Origin: Neodontobutis hainanensis
Lineage: Eukaryota > Chordata > Actinopteri > Gobiiformes > Odontobutidae
Length of the DNA stretch: 64,000 nt
Assembly (NCBI GenBank): GCA_024349245.1
Contig: JALDNG010000538.1
Coordinates: forward strand, 62,001-126,000
Direction: 5' to 3'
Shown here: piece by piece, positions 11,618 through 22,577 of the stretch
Numbering within the stretch: position 1 is the stretch's first letter
Layout: every line of letters starts with the position of its first letter
Notes under the pieces: generated by a model
What the model was told of the DNA's origin: nothing
Databases searched by the model: none
The model's input: the letters and a program-made list of their open reading frames with translations, nothing else
Program-made: the position numbers and the translations under genes

Positions 11618-12730
11618 CAACATAACATTACCTCAGGCAGTAAGGGTTGGCAGTAACACATCCAGCACCAGCAGTGACAACAATCTCTCTCTGAACGTGG
11701 AGAAGACGAAGGAGATTGTTGTTGACTTCAGGAGAGCGCACACTCATCATGTTCCTCTGACCATCAACGGTGCGACTGTGGAGAGAGTAAACAGCACCAA
11801 GTTCCTGGGTGTGCACATCGCAGAGGACCTCTCCTGGACTGAAAACACAGTAGAACTGGCCAAGAAATCACAACAGCGTCTCTACTTCCTCTGCAAACTG
11901 AGGAGAGCCAGAGCCCCACCCCCATCATGTACACCTTCTACTGAGGCACCATCGAGAGCATCCTGTCGAGCTGCATCAATGTGTGGTAGGGCGCCTGCAA
12001 CGCGTCCTGCCGAAAGACTCTGCAATGCAAAGTGAGAGCAGCTGAGAAGATCATTGGTGTCTCTCTTCCCTCCCTCCAGCACATTTACAGAACACGTCTC
12101 ATCCGCAAAGCCCTCTACATTGCACGTGACCCCCACCCATCACACAGCTTCTCCAGCCTGCTGCCATCAGGAGGAGAGGACCAGCAGACTGAAGGACAGC
12201 TTACTCCACCAGGCTGTCAGGAGCTGAACTCGCGCCCGAACCTTTTCTGCCCCAGGCACCACTGAACTATGACCCCTACCCACACATATATATGATGACA
12301 TGCACCAGTCTATTTGTGCAGCATTGGTCTGCTCACGACCTCATTCTCCATGGAACTGCCATCATTCCACTACATCATCAGTCAGTTAAATAACTGCTCT
12401 TGAGCCCACTTCAATCAGACTTAATAAGCTTTTGTTTTTGCACTAAAAAGTTTTATCTGCACTGTTGCTCACTTCAATGATTTGCACTCTGCCTTTTGCC
12501 TTGCGCTGCTTAATTTTGCTTTATTTAACTTTATTTTTGATTTTATTATGTTTTTATAACATTTTCTTAGTTTATAATTGTACAGTTGTATCTACATTTT
12601 ATATTTTGATCTAGATTTTTAGGCTTTAATGTTATCTGTGTGGGTCTGAGTGTAACGCAATTTCGATTCTCTGTATGTATGTACTGTACCTGTAGAAGAA
12701 TTGACAATAAAGCAGACTTGAAACTTGAAA
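11618..12730 (+). mobile_element. LINE 3' half (CR1/L2/Rex-type) nested in Gmr1 copy 1
   Basis: Plus-strand end of a LINE ORF2: LNVEKTKEIVVDFRRAH, then TKFLGVHIAEDLSW, which follow the reverse-transcriptase core in this group, then IIGVSLPSLQHIYRTRLIR and SLLPSG in another frame. A stop interrupts the ESILSSC-type segment near 11943. A 3' UTR ends ACAATAAAGCAGACTTGAAA before Gmr1 sequence resumes. It is opposite in orientation to its host and present at the same site in copy 2, so it inserted before the copies duplicated. Confidence 0.8.
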
Positions 12731-13857
12731 TAAGGACCACTGTAACAATCCTGTAAACTGGAACCGGAAATCGGTAACAGAACCAAAACCTTTTCACCAG
12801 GCAAGAACTCTCCATGTTCAGCCCGCTTATCAAACCACCCTTTCATCTTATTTTCTGCACACTCAAGATTTTCTTTTGCCAGCTCACACGCACGGCAGAG
12901 CCTGGACCGAAACAGATTTTGTTTTGTCTCTCCTGGTAACCACTGATATTTTAAGAGCTTCAATGGCCCACGCACCGTGTGCAAAGACTAAGTCACACGG
13001 ACTAAAGCCTAAAGATTCCTGTAGTGTATTCCTGTCTCTGATAGCAAACATTAACACACATATCCCCTCATCCCAGTCCTTAGCGAACTCCAAACAGTAA
13101 GTGCGTAACATAGACTCGGGATGGTAAGCACTGGAGCAACAATGTTAAATGCTCAACTGTTTTAACACTTGGGAAAATCCTCGAGACATGAAATTAGAAC
13201 CGTGATCTCTCTGGATTATTTTCGGAAAGCCAAACAATGAAAAGAACTTTGTCAAAGCCTTTACAATGGCTGGAGTGGTCATTTTACGCTGGGGAAACAC
13301 TTCAGGAAACCGAGTAGAAGTACACATGACCGTCCACAGAAATTTATTACCAGACTTTGAGCGAGTAAGAGGACACTCACAATCAACCAAGACCCTCTCA
13401 AAAGGCTCACCAACAACTGGGATTGGACACAGAGTAGCCGGAGGTATGGTTTGATTTGGTTTTCTTCCAATCTGACACATGTGACACAATTTGATATAAC
13501 TAGCCACATCTTTCTTTAAGCCTGGCCATAAAAGATGCCTCAAAATTCAGTCATAGGTCTTTCTAACCCCAAATGACCAGAAAATGGATTGTCATGGGCT
13601 AGAGATAAACCAGAAAATGGATTGTCATGGGCTAGAGATAAGATTTGTTTTGATGCGGCACCGGAACAACAATCTGGGTCACACTCCGCCAATCATCCCA
13701 GCAGAAAAATGCCTTGATAACCATTTTCGCATGAGAATATGGTCACTCAAAAAGTAACCCTCGACACATTTATATTTTCATCACTCACAATTTGTTCAAA
13801 CAGCGTTGACAAAGTATTGTCTCTCTTTGTTCTTTAATTAAATCCAGCCGTGACATA
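12731..13857 (-). pseudogene. Integrase region of Gmr1 copy 1, broken
   Basis: Minus-strand peptides give the integrase in order: zinc-binding part (CHMCQIGRKPNQ, with the HLLWPGLKKDV helix before it), catalytic core with the first Asp (VLVDC) and the second (QRDHGSNF), then CLEFAKDWDEGICVLMFAIR and the C-terminal SGSSLQDCYSGPY. After YHPES the sequence jumps to MLRTYC; the stretch that carries the third acidic residue in the related element at 26690-26971 (GALERFHQTL) is absent, removing the catalytic Glu. Frameshifts separate the pieces. A 35-bp tandem duplication lies at about 13575-13640. Confidence 0.8.
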
Positions 13858-14272
13858 GTGACAGGTTCAGTGTCAATAGTAGAGTCAACTGATGTGATTT
13901 TTTCTTTGCTTTCACACAACGAACCGTCATTAAAGAAAGCCCCACTCAGAAATTTTTCACTTAAGTCAAAATCATCATTAATTAACTCACTTCAGCGCTC
14001 TGAAGCAGCGTGTAACAGCACAAGAAGTAAACACATCAGGATAGTTTTAGCAAGTTTATCTGGACTGTGGCTGACAATAGGTACAGGTGTTAACTCTGGT
14101 CTAATCATCACTTTACCTCCTGCCAAATCGTTCCCCATTATAACAGAAACTACATTAATTGGCAAACCAGGCCGCACCCCAACGGCAGCGTCCCCTCACC
14201 ATAGGTCTGACTGTAGAACAATTTTATGCAAAGGAACACCGATGTCTTGAAGGTTAAAACCGCGACAGGGAC

Positions 14273-15146
14273 CAAAAACACTCCTCATGCACCTGATTCA
14301 CATTTTCACTTAATGTTTGCTGATTCAGCTCATTCTACAAACTCTCTCTCTGCTTTCACTCTAACTACTCAAAGTGCCATAAGCGATTTAATTGCGAAGT
14401 TAAATTCCACATCCTGCCAACTTGATCCCATACCTTTCGTTTTTGCTTAAGCTGTGTGTCCCTGAGGTTGCACCCTTCATAACACATATGATTAACTGTA
14501 GATCTGTCGTCCTGCTCCACTCACACAGGGTGCCCCTCAAGGTTCGGTTCTTGGCCCACTATTATTTATTATCTACCTATATCCACTCGGCGACATCAAA
14601 CATGGACTTCAGTTTCACTGCTATGCAGACGATATTCAAATCTACCTCACCACCAGCTCCAATGCCCCATCTCTGCCCGACTCACTAACAGCTTGTATCA
14701 GGGACATTAAGTATTGGATGTCCCGGAATTTCCTTAAACTGAATGACAAAAAAACTGAGATATTATTGATTGGTTCTACTGCCACAATCAAAATGATGAA
14801 CCAGTCTTTTGATGTTCATGGAACTCACATCAAGCCTTCGTCACTGATCTATAACCTTGATTCGATTCAAATCTATCTTTTGGCCCTCACATTTCTTCTC
14901 TTGTTAAAAACTCTTTTTTCCATCTTCGTAACATTGCTCGTCTCAGATCTTCTCTCACCATTGCTGATACTGAAACCTTAATTCACGCATTAATCACTTC
15001 ACGTCTGGACTATTGCAATGCCTTATTTCTTGGTCTTCCAAAAAAACATATCTCTAGATTACAGTATGTTCAAAATTCAGCAGCTAGAGTTCTCACCTCC
15101 ACTAGGCGCTCTGCTCACATTACTCCTCTGCTTCATGACCTTTCGT
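14273..15146 (+). mobile_element. L2-type LINE fragment replacing gag/zinc-knuckle DNA of Gmr1 copy 1
   Basis: Plus-strand frames read PQGSVLGPLLFIIYL, then FHCYADDIQIYL (the YADD motif) at about 14525-14650, then MSRNFLKLNDKKTEILLIG and a segment with SRLDYCNALFLGLP. Frameshifts separate the parts. It stops in mid-ORF without a 3' UTR or tail. Copy 2 has instead about 325 bp of Gmr1 sequence (41223-41547) with the gag zinc knuckle, so this fragment replaced that DNA rather than inserting cleanly. Confidence 0.75.
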
Positions 15147-15365
15147 CACATGCTCAGCCACGCCTTTTTCTCAATGTCTCTAGCATTACCATTAGCATGC
15201 TCATTTTTTCAAAACCAAAACCAAATGGGCGTTCCAAAAGACAGACTTGTGCGTTAAGACATATTCATCAACCAAAATAGCGGCTTTAGATACATCAGCA
15301 ACTTAGTTTTTGTTTAAATATGTAGTTACTCTATCAGAAAGACTGTTCTTAAATTAAAAACAGAC

Positions 15366-15714
15366 TTAGACCCGAGGACCAACACCAAGCTCTAATTCGA
15401 GCATGCAAATCTGTGTCTGTTGCTCCAATTTCTTTGTCTCCAACATATTAATATATTGGAGCTCCTTTTCCTTTAAAGCAAGGCGCTCTAATTCAACTTC
15501 TAGCTCTTTTAATCTAACTGCTTCATCTGCCGTACTACTAGAGTAAGATGTTCTAGGACCTTTAGGTTTGGTGTGTATCAGTGTCAACGTCCCACGCTCT
15601 ACCAAAGCATTATAAAGTTGAGTCTTTACCGTAGCTTTCTTTGCTTGCTTTGTGACAACAATGTCATCATGTTCAGCAACTAGCAAGAGACACACAACAA
15701 ACAAAGCTACTCAC
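15366..15714 (-). pseudogene. Gag N-terminal coiled-coil fragment (Gmr1 copy 1)
   Basis: The minus strand encodes LLVAEHDDIVV, a basic segment (KQAKKATVKTQLYNALVE), then a Leu/Glu-rich coiled coil (RLKELEVELERLALKEKEL) ending GVGPRV and a stop. Copy 2 (41781-42176) has an additional N-terminus starting MEYNLDEFVSAP, which a deletion of about 100 bp removed here. Gag forms the retrotransposon particle; this version cannot be full length. Confidence 0.65.
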
Positions 15715-15780
15715 AAAAAATACACACCTGCCAGTCCAACCTGAATTACTCCATTAACTCACAAGACAGAAAGTCTACTT

Positions 15781-15797
15781 TAACGAGCCCCCAAATA
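15781..15797 (-). other. Putative primer-binding site of Gmr1 copy 1
   Basis: The minus strand reads TTTGGGGGCTCGT directly inside the LTR, resembling the TGGGGGCTCGT that starts tRNA-Pro-type primer-binding sites. The match weakens after the first bases. Confidence 0.45.
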
Positions 15798-16372
15798 TGT
15801 TACGATCCCCGCTAAACAAAAGGGACCTGAACATAAAGTCAAACCACACAAAGTGTAAGGCAACACAAATCAACAATTTATTAATTAAACAGAGGGTTTG
15901 GGACAAACCAAAAAGCCATACACAATTAAAGCTCCAACTGTCTATTTAAAATAAGAATCAAGGGAGAACAAAAAGGCAGAGATGGGTCGGCCAAAATGAA
16001 CAAAAGAGGGCAACAAGCCGAGTCAGCCGCCATTGGACCGTCGTACCCGACGTGCCTCCTCTGTCCCTGCCTAACAAATCCTAACCCTTAAAGTAAAACA
16101 ACAAACCGTTAAAACAGGACCACCTCGCCCATCACCTAAAAGAACTAACTGAAAACATAAAAGAGGAGCTGAACATCTAAGCTGCCCCTGGCATCGACAC
16201 CAGCACAACCAGGAGGCGGAGCTTAGCCGGAAACACGGAGCGAAGCAGAGAGCGAGAAGCCGGCCTCAACATCCTCCTTATAAAGGGTAGCAGCCAATCA
16301 GGAGCCCAGATCAGACACACCCCCACTCCTCCTGCAGGTGGAACACACAGACATTTACATGCATTTGTAACA
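15798..16372 (-). mobile_element. Gmr1 5' LTR, copy 1 (575 bp)
   Basis: The LTR is bounded by TGTTAC and GTAACA. On the minus strand it has a TATA-like CTTTATAAGG (16278-16286) and AATAAA near 15880. Immediately after the minus-strand LTR end comes TATTTGGGGGCTCGTTA (15781-15797), a primer-binding-site position. Beyond the other end lies an AGTCC-type repeat (GAGTCCTTTGTGCTC), the apparent target. Copy 2 (42325-42684) lacks about 210 bp of it. Confidence 0.85.
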
Positions 16373-16487
16373 GAGTCCTTTGTGCTCAAGTCCGAGGCAA
16401 GTCTCGAGTCCTTGTGTTTGAGAATAAAGGAGTCCAAGTTTGAGTCAGAGCAATAAAAAATTAAGTCCAAGTCCGAGTCGAGGCACA
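16373..16487 (+). repeat. AGTCC repeat fragment at the Gmr1 LTR edge
   Basis: GAGTCCTTTGTGCTCAAG and the following bases match 1133-1240 and 21653-21760. The retrotransposon seems to have integrated into a copy of the 1.4-kb repeat; the continuation on the far side is lost with the truncated end of the element. Confidence 0.7.
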
Positions 16488-17280
16488 AAACTGATCTTGA
16501 TGACTACTCCATCTCTGCCCACAACACCAATGCCCTGCACAAGAAGGGCCAGAGTCGTCTCCTCCTTCTGAGGACAACATGAAAATAGCTAAAGTCATCC
16601 CAATCTAAAAATGTAATTATATAAAATATCAAAACAATCCATCCATATGGCTTACAAGCAAATCGAATCACAGAAATGGCTGTAATTGAGCTGGTTGAAA
16701 AAATAACATCTACAATAAATAAAAATCCCATAAATGGAATTTTCATAGACTTGAAGAAAGCCTTCGACACCATTGATCACAAAGTTCTGTTAAGAAAACA
16801 TGAAAGATATGGCATCAGGGGCATTGTATAAAGATGGATTGGTGACATTTTATTCTAAATAAAAGAGATTATTTTCACCCAACAAACAAGCTGCTCATAA
16901 ACTCTAACTTACTGAAAGGTAATCACTTAGTCAAATTTAAAATAGCAAAAATAATGTTTAAAATAAGACAGAACCTGTTTTAGATGAACTCTGCTCCTGA
17001 CGAACACTCGTGTTCAGTAAACTCAGATCACAACCAACGTCAAACAGACATGTCTGTCTGTTCAGAAAGTTAACCTGTGGAATAGTCTAGAACTAAAACA
17101 TCTATAAATAGCTTCAAGAAATGACTTATAAACAGATCTCACAATTTAAAGTTCTTTGTTCTTTCTTTAAATATGTTAAAATAATTCTGTGTTAGTTGTT
17201 TTTGTGTTATATTTGTGAAAAATAAACTAGTAAGCTATGATGCAGGAAGGGGCTTCTTAGAATGAAGCATTTGTAGTTGG
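16488..17280 (+). mobile_element. Composite of LINE fragments
   Basis: Two pieces are visible. At 16497-16575 a short segment reads DDYSISAHNTNALHKKGQSRL, a Rex1-like ORF2 text. From about 16589, after IAKVIPI, comes a reverse-transcriptase segment (IELVEKITSTINKNP, GIFIDLKKAFDTIDHK) and, to about 17140, a degenerate C-terminus with PDEHSCSVNSDHNQRQ. Both are on the plus strand and stop-ridden. Confidence 0.6.
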
Positions 17281-17429
17281 TGTAGAACCTAATTTAACCT
17301 AATATGCTTGGACTAGAGTAACCAGAGCACCAGTACACAGACTCACGCTCTGGAATGGGCTTGAGTCTTTTCCCCTCCCTCCATATGTGCACCCTGAACT
17401 TAGATGAGCATTGAGCTGGCTCACGATGG

Positions 17430-18085
17430 CTTACTGACTCTGAAGATTTCCTGGTGGCGTCTCTCACTCTCCTCAAGCTGCAGCTGGATCTTGATGTACT
17501 CAGTGTCACCAGCACCAGGTTCTTGTCATAGTTCTTCTCCAGTGCATCCAGTGTGCCCAACATGGCTGTTATCTGAAATAAACATTTAAATGATCAAATG
17601 GCCATTGCCAATTTAATTGAATCAGACCCTTATTTACTGCGTGACAGCTGGCCGTATACTTACCTCTACATGCAAAGACTTGAAGACATTGGTGCAGGTT
17701 TGATTGAAAGCTGCAGGTCTTGAATCAAGGCCTCCACTTGTTTAATCTCCATCTTGATCCCCTCTAAGTCTGCTTCATTGTAGGCGTCTGGGAGCTTCTC
17801 TAGTTCTTCAATTTTACCATCTTCACTATCTTGTCTGCATATGATTTTGGTCTAATACTCTTCAAGCTGAAATGTGTCATAAAATACTGCAAAATGCTCT
17901 CTATACAGGCTTACAAAATATGTGCACACCTTCCCCATTTCAAGCTCCAATCTGTAGGAGATCTCCGCCGTTTCCTCGACCACCACCAGGTCTTTGATGG
18001 GAAAGGTAGAACTGGGAAGGAATGCATCACAGGTACAACTTCCACTACTTCCTGTCTCATTCCTCCTAGCCCCCTCACTCCACAT
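17430..18085 (-). pseudogene. Coiled-coil pseudogene, olfactomedin-family-like (tentative)
   Basis: Three minus-strand exons with good splice sites. About 18040-17930 encodes VEETAEISYRLELEMGK before a GTGTGC donor. 17826-17666 follows an acceptor (ATATGCAG), encodes IEELEKLPDAYNEADLEG and IKQVEALIQDL, then in a shifted frame FNQTCTNVFKSLHVE before GTAAGT. 17573-17430 follows TTTATTTCAG and encodes MLGTLDALEKNYDKNLVLVT, then in another frame IQLQLEESERRHQEIF before GTAAGC. The NYDKN.VL spacing recalls the coiled coil before the olfactomedin domain; no such domain is present here. The frameshifts mark it as a pseudogene. Confidence 0.4.
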
Positions 18086-18139
18086 GCATACACACTAAGG
18101 GCGCATATGGGCACATGAAAATATGAGCACATTAAATTA

Positions 18140-19360
18140 CAGGTGCTGGACATATAATTAGAAAATCATCAAAATGTTGATTTATTTCACTCAAAAAGTG
18201 AAACTTGTATATTATATTTATTCATGAAACACTTTTCTTTAACCAAGGAAAATACCAAATTCAGTATCTCAGAAAATTTAAATATTGTGAAAAGGTTCAA
18301 TATTGAAGAGCCCTGGTGCCACACTCTAATCAGCTAATAAACTCAAAAAAAGTGAACAAGCAATAGTGATAACCTGGAGAGGATTGTGACACAAAACCCA
18401 TTCAAAAACGTGAGGGAGATTCAGAAAGAGTGGACTGCAGCTGGAGTCAGTGCTTCAAGAACCACTGCGCACAGACGTATTCAAGACATGGGTTTCAGCT
18501 TTTCCTTGTGTCAAGCCACTCTTGAACAACAGACAGCTTCAGAAGCATCTCGCCTGGGACTGCTGCTGAGTGGTCCAAAGTTATGTTTTCTGACAAAAGT
18601 AAATTTTGCATTTCCTTTGGAAATCAGGGTCCCAGAGTCTGGAGGAAGAGAGGAGAGACACACAATCCACGTTGCTTGAAGTCCAGTGTAAAGTTTCCAC
18701 AGTCAGTGATGCTTTGGAGCCATGTCATCTGCTGGTGTTGGTCCACTGTGTTTTCTGAGGTACAAGGTCAACGCAGCCATATTCCAGGAGGTTTTAGAGC
18801 ACTTCATGCTTCTGGCTGCTGACCAACTTTTTAGATGCAAATTTCTCGGCACCTGCACCAAGTGCCAAAGCAACCAGTACCTGGTTTAAGGACCATGGTA
18901 TCCCTGTTCTAACTTGGCCAGCAAACTCGCCTGACCTTAACCCCAGAGAGAAGGGTATTGTGAAAAGGATGAGGCAATATGCAGAAGAGCTGAAGGCCAC
19001 TATCAGAGCAACCTAAACAGTGCCACAGACTGATCGACTCCATGCCACGCCGCATTGCTGCAGTAATTCAGGCAAAAAGAGCCCTAACTAAGTATTGAGT
19101 GCTATACATGATCATACTTTTCATGTTCATACTTTTCAGTTTGCCAAGATTTCTAAACATCTTTCCTTTGTATTGGTCATAAGTAATATTCAAATTTTCT
19201 GAATTTGGGATTTTATTATAATCATCAACATTTAAATTAATACACTTTTGAAATATATCAGTCTGTGTGTAATGAATAATATACAAGTTCCACTTTTTAA
19301 TGGAATTAGTAAAATAAATCAACTTTTTAAGGATTTTCTAAATTATATGACCAGCACCTG
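18140..19360 (+). mobile_element. Tc1/mariner transposon with TIRs, inactive
   Basis: The ends are inverted (CAGGTGCTGGACATATAATT at the left, its near-complement ending CCAGCACCTG at the right) and flanked by TA on both sides (18138-18139, 19361-19362), the target duplication of this superfamily. The interior holds a transposase broken by frameshifts. The TIR outlines exceed 100 bp with internal subrepeats. Confidence 0.9.
18370..19100 (+). pseudogene. Tc1-type transposase, frameshifted
   Basis: Plus-strand frames give the DNA-binding region (NPFKNVREIQKEWTAAGVS then TTAHRRIQDMGF) and, after a shift near 18580, the catalytic segment FSDKSKFCISFGNQG with VWRKRGE, containing the first Asp of the DDE triad. 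Later text around the second catalytic region (TWPANSPDLNP-like, near 18910-18950) is in a further frame. The intact length would be about 340 residues. Several breaks make it non-functional. Confidence 0.8.
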
Positions 19361-19362
19361 TA

Positions 19363-20003
19363 TAAACTGTGTTATCCCAAAAATAAAGCTTTGAGAAAGA
19401 GAAACCACGGAACCAGCGTTTTGCCTCTTTTCTCTCTCTCCTCTGATCAGAGCCTTAGAGGCATGCTTTATCATCGGTAACCCTTCAGAGTCTAGAACTG
19501 ACATAGCGGAGCACAGAGCAGTCCCACCAGAGACAGAGGGAAAGGAGTTCTCTTCACACATTAGTTTTGTCCAGTCTTTTCACTAGAACAAATGTTAAGA
19601 GGCAAACGAGGTTAGTTTGGCTAAAAGAGTCAACAGGTTTGTTAAAGGACTACTGATGGTGCGTTGTTGCACAGCTTTTGACCGTCTATTGACCCTCTTG
19701 GATGGAGTAAAAGTCAGTGCTTGATTCAAGCTTTTTTGGCTAAAATAAAATAAAAACCCACAGTGTTGAGCCCAGGGCCAGGTTACGGCTTGACCTCCTC
19801 GTTCCTAGAAGGAGTTACATGTGAAGAAAATGTAATGTTTTTTTTTTAAGGAGAACCAGGGGCTGTACCGGGCCCGTGTAGCCCGGACTGAGAGGCCAGA
19901 GGCTGGGGAGAGTAGCAGAGGCGGTGCAGCCTGGTGCTGGAGGTCTTGCCTCGGGCCAGGCTCCACCTCTGAGTCCTTCATTGGCCCAGGGGCACAAACA
20001 CAA
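19363..20003. other. No gene recognised
   Basis: Frames here are short. Two overlapping minus-strand open stretches at 19805-20047 are GC-rich and end the piggyBac remnant next door; they show no motif. Confidence 0.35.
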
Positions 20004-20460
20004 TCATTGTTGTGTGCAATAATCTTCAGTCTCGGGCTTCTCGACAAGCCCCATAGACAGATGCAAAGCCAGGAAATCCTTCATTTCAGATACACATACA
20101 ATGTACCGCTTATAAAACCTGGACTGTGGCTTCAGCTGTTTTGAGGATAAAACCCGATGAGCATAACGGTTAGTCTTTATTTGTAACAAGGTTCCAAAAA
20201 TTGTGTGTGCCAGTGAGTTCATCAAAAGGCTTTATCCACTCCTGATGAACTTCCAGTCCTCATCTTCAGTGATAGGCCCGTAGCTATAATCTCTTCCTCG
20301 GCCTCTCCTGGGCCTCCGCCTCTCACCCACATTTCTCTTCTCCCAAACCTGACTCCTCTCCTCTCCGTCCTCCTGTGTTAGAAACTGAAACAGCAGCATG
20401 GCCGGAAAAACCCTCAGCTCCACTGGCACCTTCACTCTGGCTGCTATCCTCACTCTCCCT
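20004..20460 (-). pseudogene. piggyBac-like transposase remnant
   Basis: The minus strand reads an acidic/basic N-terminal part (RRRPRRGRGRDY, then ITEDEDWKFIRSG and a stop), a frame change with IKPFDELTG, then LLQIKTNRYAHRVL and MKDFLALHLSMGLVEKP followed by ETEDYCTQ. These last texts match the conserved piggyBac block in which TNRYA is followed by a hydrophobic FL.L...MG segment and P...YW. The rest of the catalytic domain is missing after 20004. Whether it was a transposon copy or a PGBD-type derivative cannot be told. Confidence 0.6.
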
Positions 20461-20562
20461 TATTTCATAACAATAACAAGAATAATACAGTTTATTTATA
20501 TAGCACATTTCAAATGACAAGCATAGACTCAATATAACTAAGACTTACTTGTCAGAAAGTAA

Positions 20563-21986
20563 ATGTTCTCGTCTCACAATTTCTACTCTCACCAACGTAG
20601 AGCTCTCACCGACTGCATTCTCCCCACCTGCCACAACGTGTCAAAGGCTTATGTACTAAATCTGAAAATTAAAATGAGCTAAACACAACTTATCTTAATT
20701 TTACACCTGACCTATTCAAAAACACAAAGGTTTTTATTTATTTATTGAAATTCACACCTGTATCTTCAAATGCTTATTATTGTACCCAACTTTTCCTTTA
20801 CTAAAAAAAAGTCTGTTGGATTTACATAAAAAATATATGAATAAAATATATGCTGTTTTAAATGTTCTCATAAAAATCTTTAGAACACAATAAGAAATAA
20901 AACCTAATCATATGGAATTAGTATTAGCTCATAAATGTTACAGTTTTGTCACAATATACAAACTCACTCTCTTTGAGACATCAGTAGATTTTTCACTCAA
21001 CATTACAGCTTGGCTTTAAAAATGACGTGTGTTTTTAACATAACATAGAACTTATATTCAAATAAAATAGTTTTTCGGCACTTGCTTCAGGTTTATTTTT
21101 ATATTCATACAGTGATGCTTTTCTTTTCACCACTCCATTAGATTTTCCAACAGCGGCTCTTAATCAAAGCTCACTTAATAAACTCATATTAGTGACTAAA
21201 GACACTTGTTTGGGGCTTCATTGAAACGCCTTGTAAAATTAGACTTTAGCTTGCTGCTAACAAGTTACTTTGTGAACCACTGGACGAACAGCTGAATATT
21301 TCTCTGATAGGTACTTACCTTGACTTCACCTGACCACTGTCCTGTGGCAACGTGTGAGATGTTTTGCCAAGACCCTTTAAAGGTAGTGAAATAAAACACA
21401 TAGAATAAGTCTGCCAAATATTTTCAAGTCTCCCTTATGTAATAAAATATGCACATTGTCTTGTTGCAGGAACAAGTACAACTTACAGCCAATGGGAGCA
21501 CCACAGACTCTCCTGCTCACATTAACAGCATGTCCCAGTGTTGTAGTCGAGTCTCCAGTTTGCGAGTCCAAGTCACTTTCAAGTCCTCAGTGTTTGAGTC
21601 CAAGTCCAAGTCCAAGGGTCCAGTGGTTGTGCTGTCGATGTGCAGGACTTGCGAGTCCTTTGTGTTCAAGTCCGAGTCTAAGTCCGAGTCAAGTCTCGAG
21701 TCCTTGTGTCTGAGAATAAACGAGTCCAAGTTTGAGTCAGAGCCATAAAAAAGCAAGTCCAAGTCCAGGACTAGAGTACACAAACAGCACAATGCTAACA
21801 TTATTAAAAGTTATTGTATGAAGGTAAAACTTTTACCTGATGGCAGATTTTCCAGGTCAAACAACAGCAAATATGGAACATGCCTCAAGACCAGCCGTTT
21901 TGAACAGCCCTGCCCCACTCCTGTATGCAGGCCATTAAAACAAAGTGGCTCTGGAAAGTAAAGAGTAGCCTATTTTATACAATATG
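20563..21986. repeat. 1.4-kb dispersed direct repeat, copy B
   Basis: Second copy of the block at 45-1465, same orientation. Differences are small, for example GCGAGTCC for TCGAGTCC and a few single-base indels. The right edge is ACAATATG, after which the two diverge. Confidence 0.85.
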
Positions 21987-22385
21987 CTTTCACAAAGCAT
22001 TAGATGAACACGCTATTTAGACGGATTTTTTACATTTAAATTGATCTAAATGAATGATTTATCTTCAAGGCAGTGACGTGCATAAAGCGTTTGCTAACCT
22101 TATTATTATCTTTGATAACACTTGTCTGTTCATGCTAAGGTCTGCCAAAACGTGCATCTACATGACTGCATTATAACTCTAGCCGTCATTTAAGACAGTT
22201 TAAAGAAATTTTACCTTTAAAAAAAGCTCTCCAGGTCCTAGAGACCCAAGAAGACAAGAGTCCTAAGCTACCGCAGCTGAGTCTTTAAAGCACTAAACTG
22301 GTATAAATCGATTATTGATGCTTTTAGCCTAAGCTAGCTTGATGTACGTGCGTCAGTGCCATGGAAACAGAAGGTCCGGTGGGGC
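21987..22385. other. 5' flank of the acidic-protein gene
   Basis: Unique-looking sequence without open frames leading into a TATA promoter. No other regulatory site is identified with confidence. Confidence 0.4.
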
Positions 22386-22393
22386 TATATAAG
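22386..22393 (+). promoter_or_regulatory. TATA box of the acidic-protein gene
   Basis: GGGGCTATATAAGACGG is a consensus TATA element. Transcription would begin about 25-30 bases downstream, near 22415-22420, leaving a 5' UTR of roughly 160 bases before the ATG at 22578. Confidence 0.6.
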
Positions 22394-22577
22394 ACGGCTC
22401 CAGTTAGAATTTTTCACTTCTCACTTGGCTTGTCCAGTGCATTGCTGAACTGAGTTTCAGATTGACTTTTCCCAGAAAACCGAACGCTGCATACCACAGT
22501 ATAATCTCTTGGCAAAAATAAACATATTTTAATATTTTGGTATTATCATATGTTTAAGGTTTGCCATATCCTGAGAA

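Larger units (their letters stand above)
10319..16372 (-). mobile_element. Gmr1-like Ty3/gypsy element, copy 1, nested
   Basis: Minus-strand LTR retrotransposon remnant. In element order: LTR (16372-15798), gag coiled coil, pol piece and integrase (13857-12731), an inserted LINE, the chromodomain-side pol remnant (about 11600), a foldback insertion, then a linker and the start of reverse transcriptase (10650-10319), where homology stops. Integrase before reverse transcriptase is the hallmark of the Gmr1 group of deuterostome Ty3/gypsy elements. Near-identical sequence, including two nested insertions, recurs at 37497-42684. Confidence 0.85.

Noticed and set aside
10319..16372. Copia assignment because integrase precedes reverse transcriptase
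   Set aside because: Zinc-binding, core and RT texts are gypsy-like, and the Gmr1 group is known to have this order.
19815..20003. Continuation of the piggyBac transposase
   Set aside because: The GC-rich frames after 20004 contain no catalytic Asp context and no family text.
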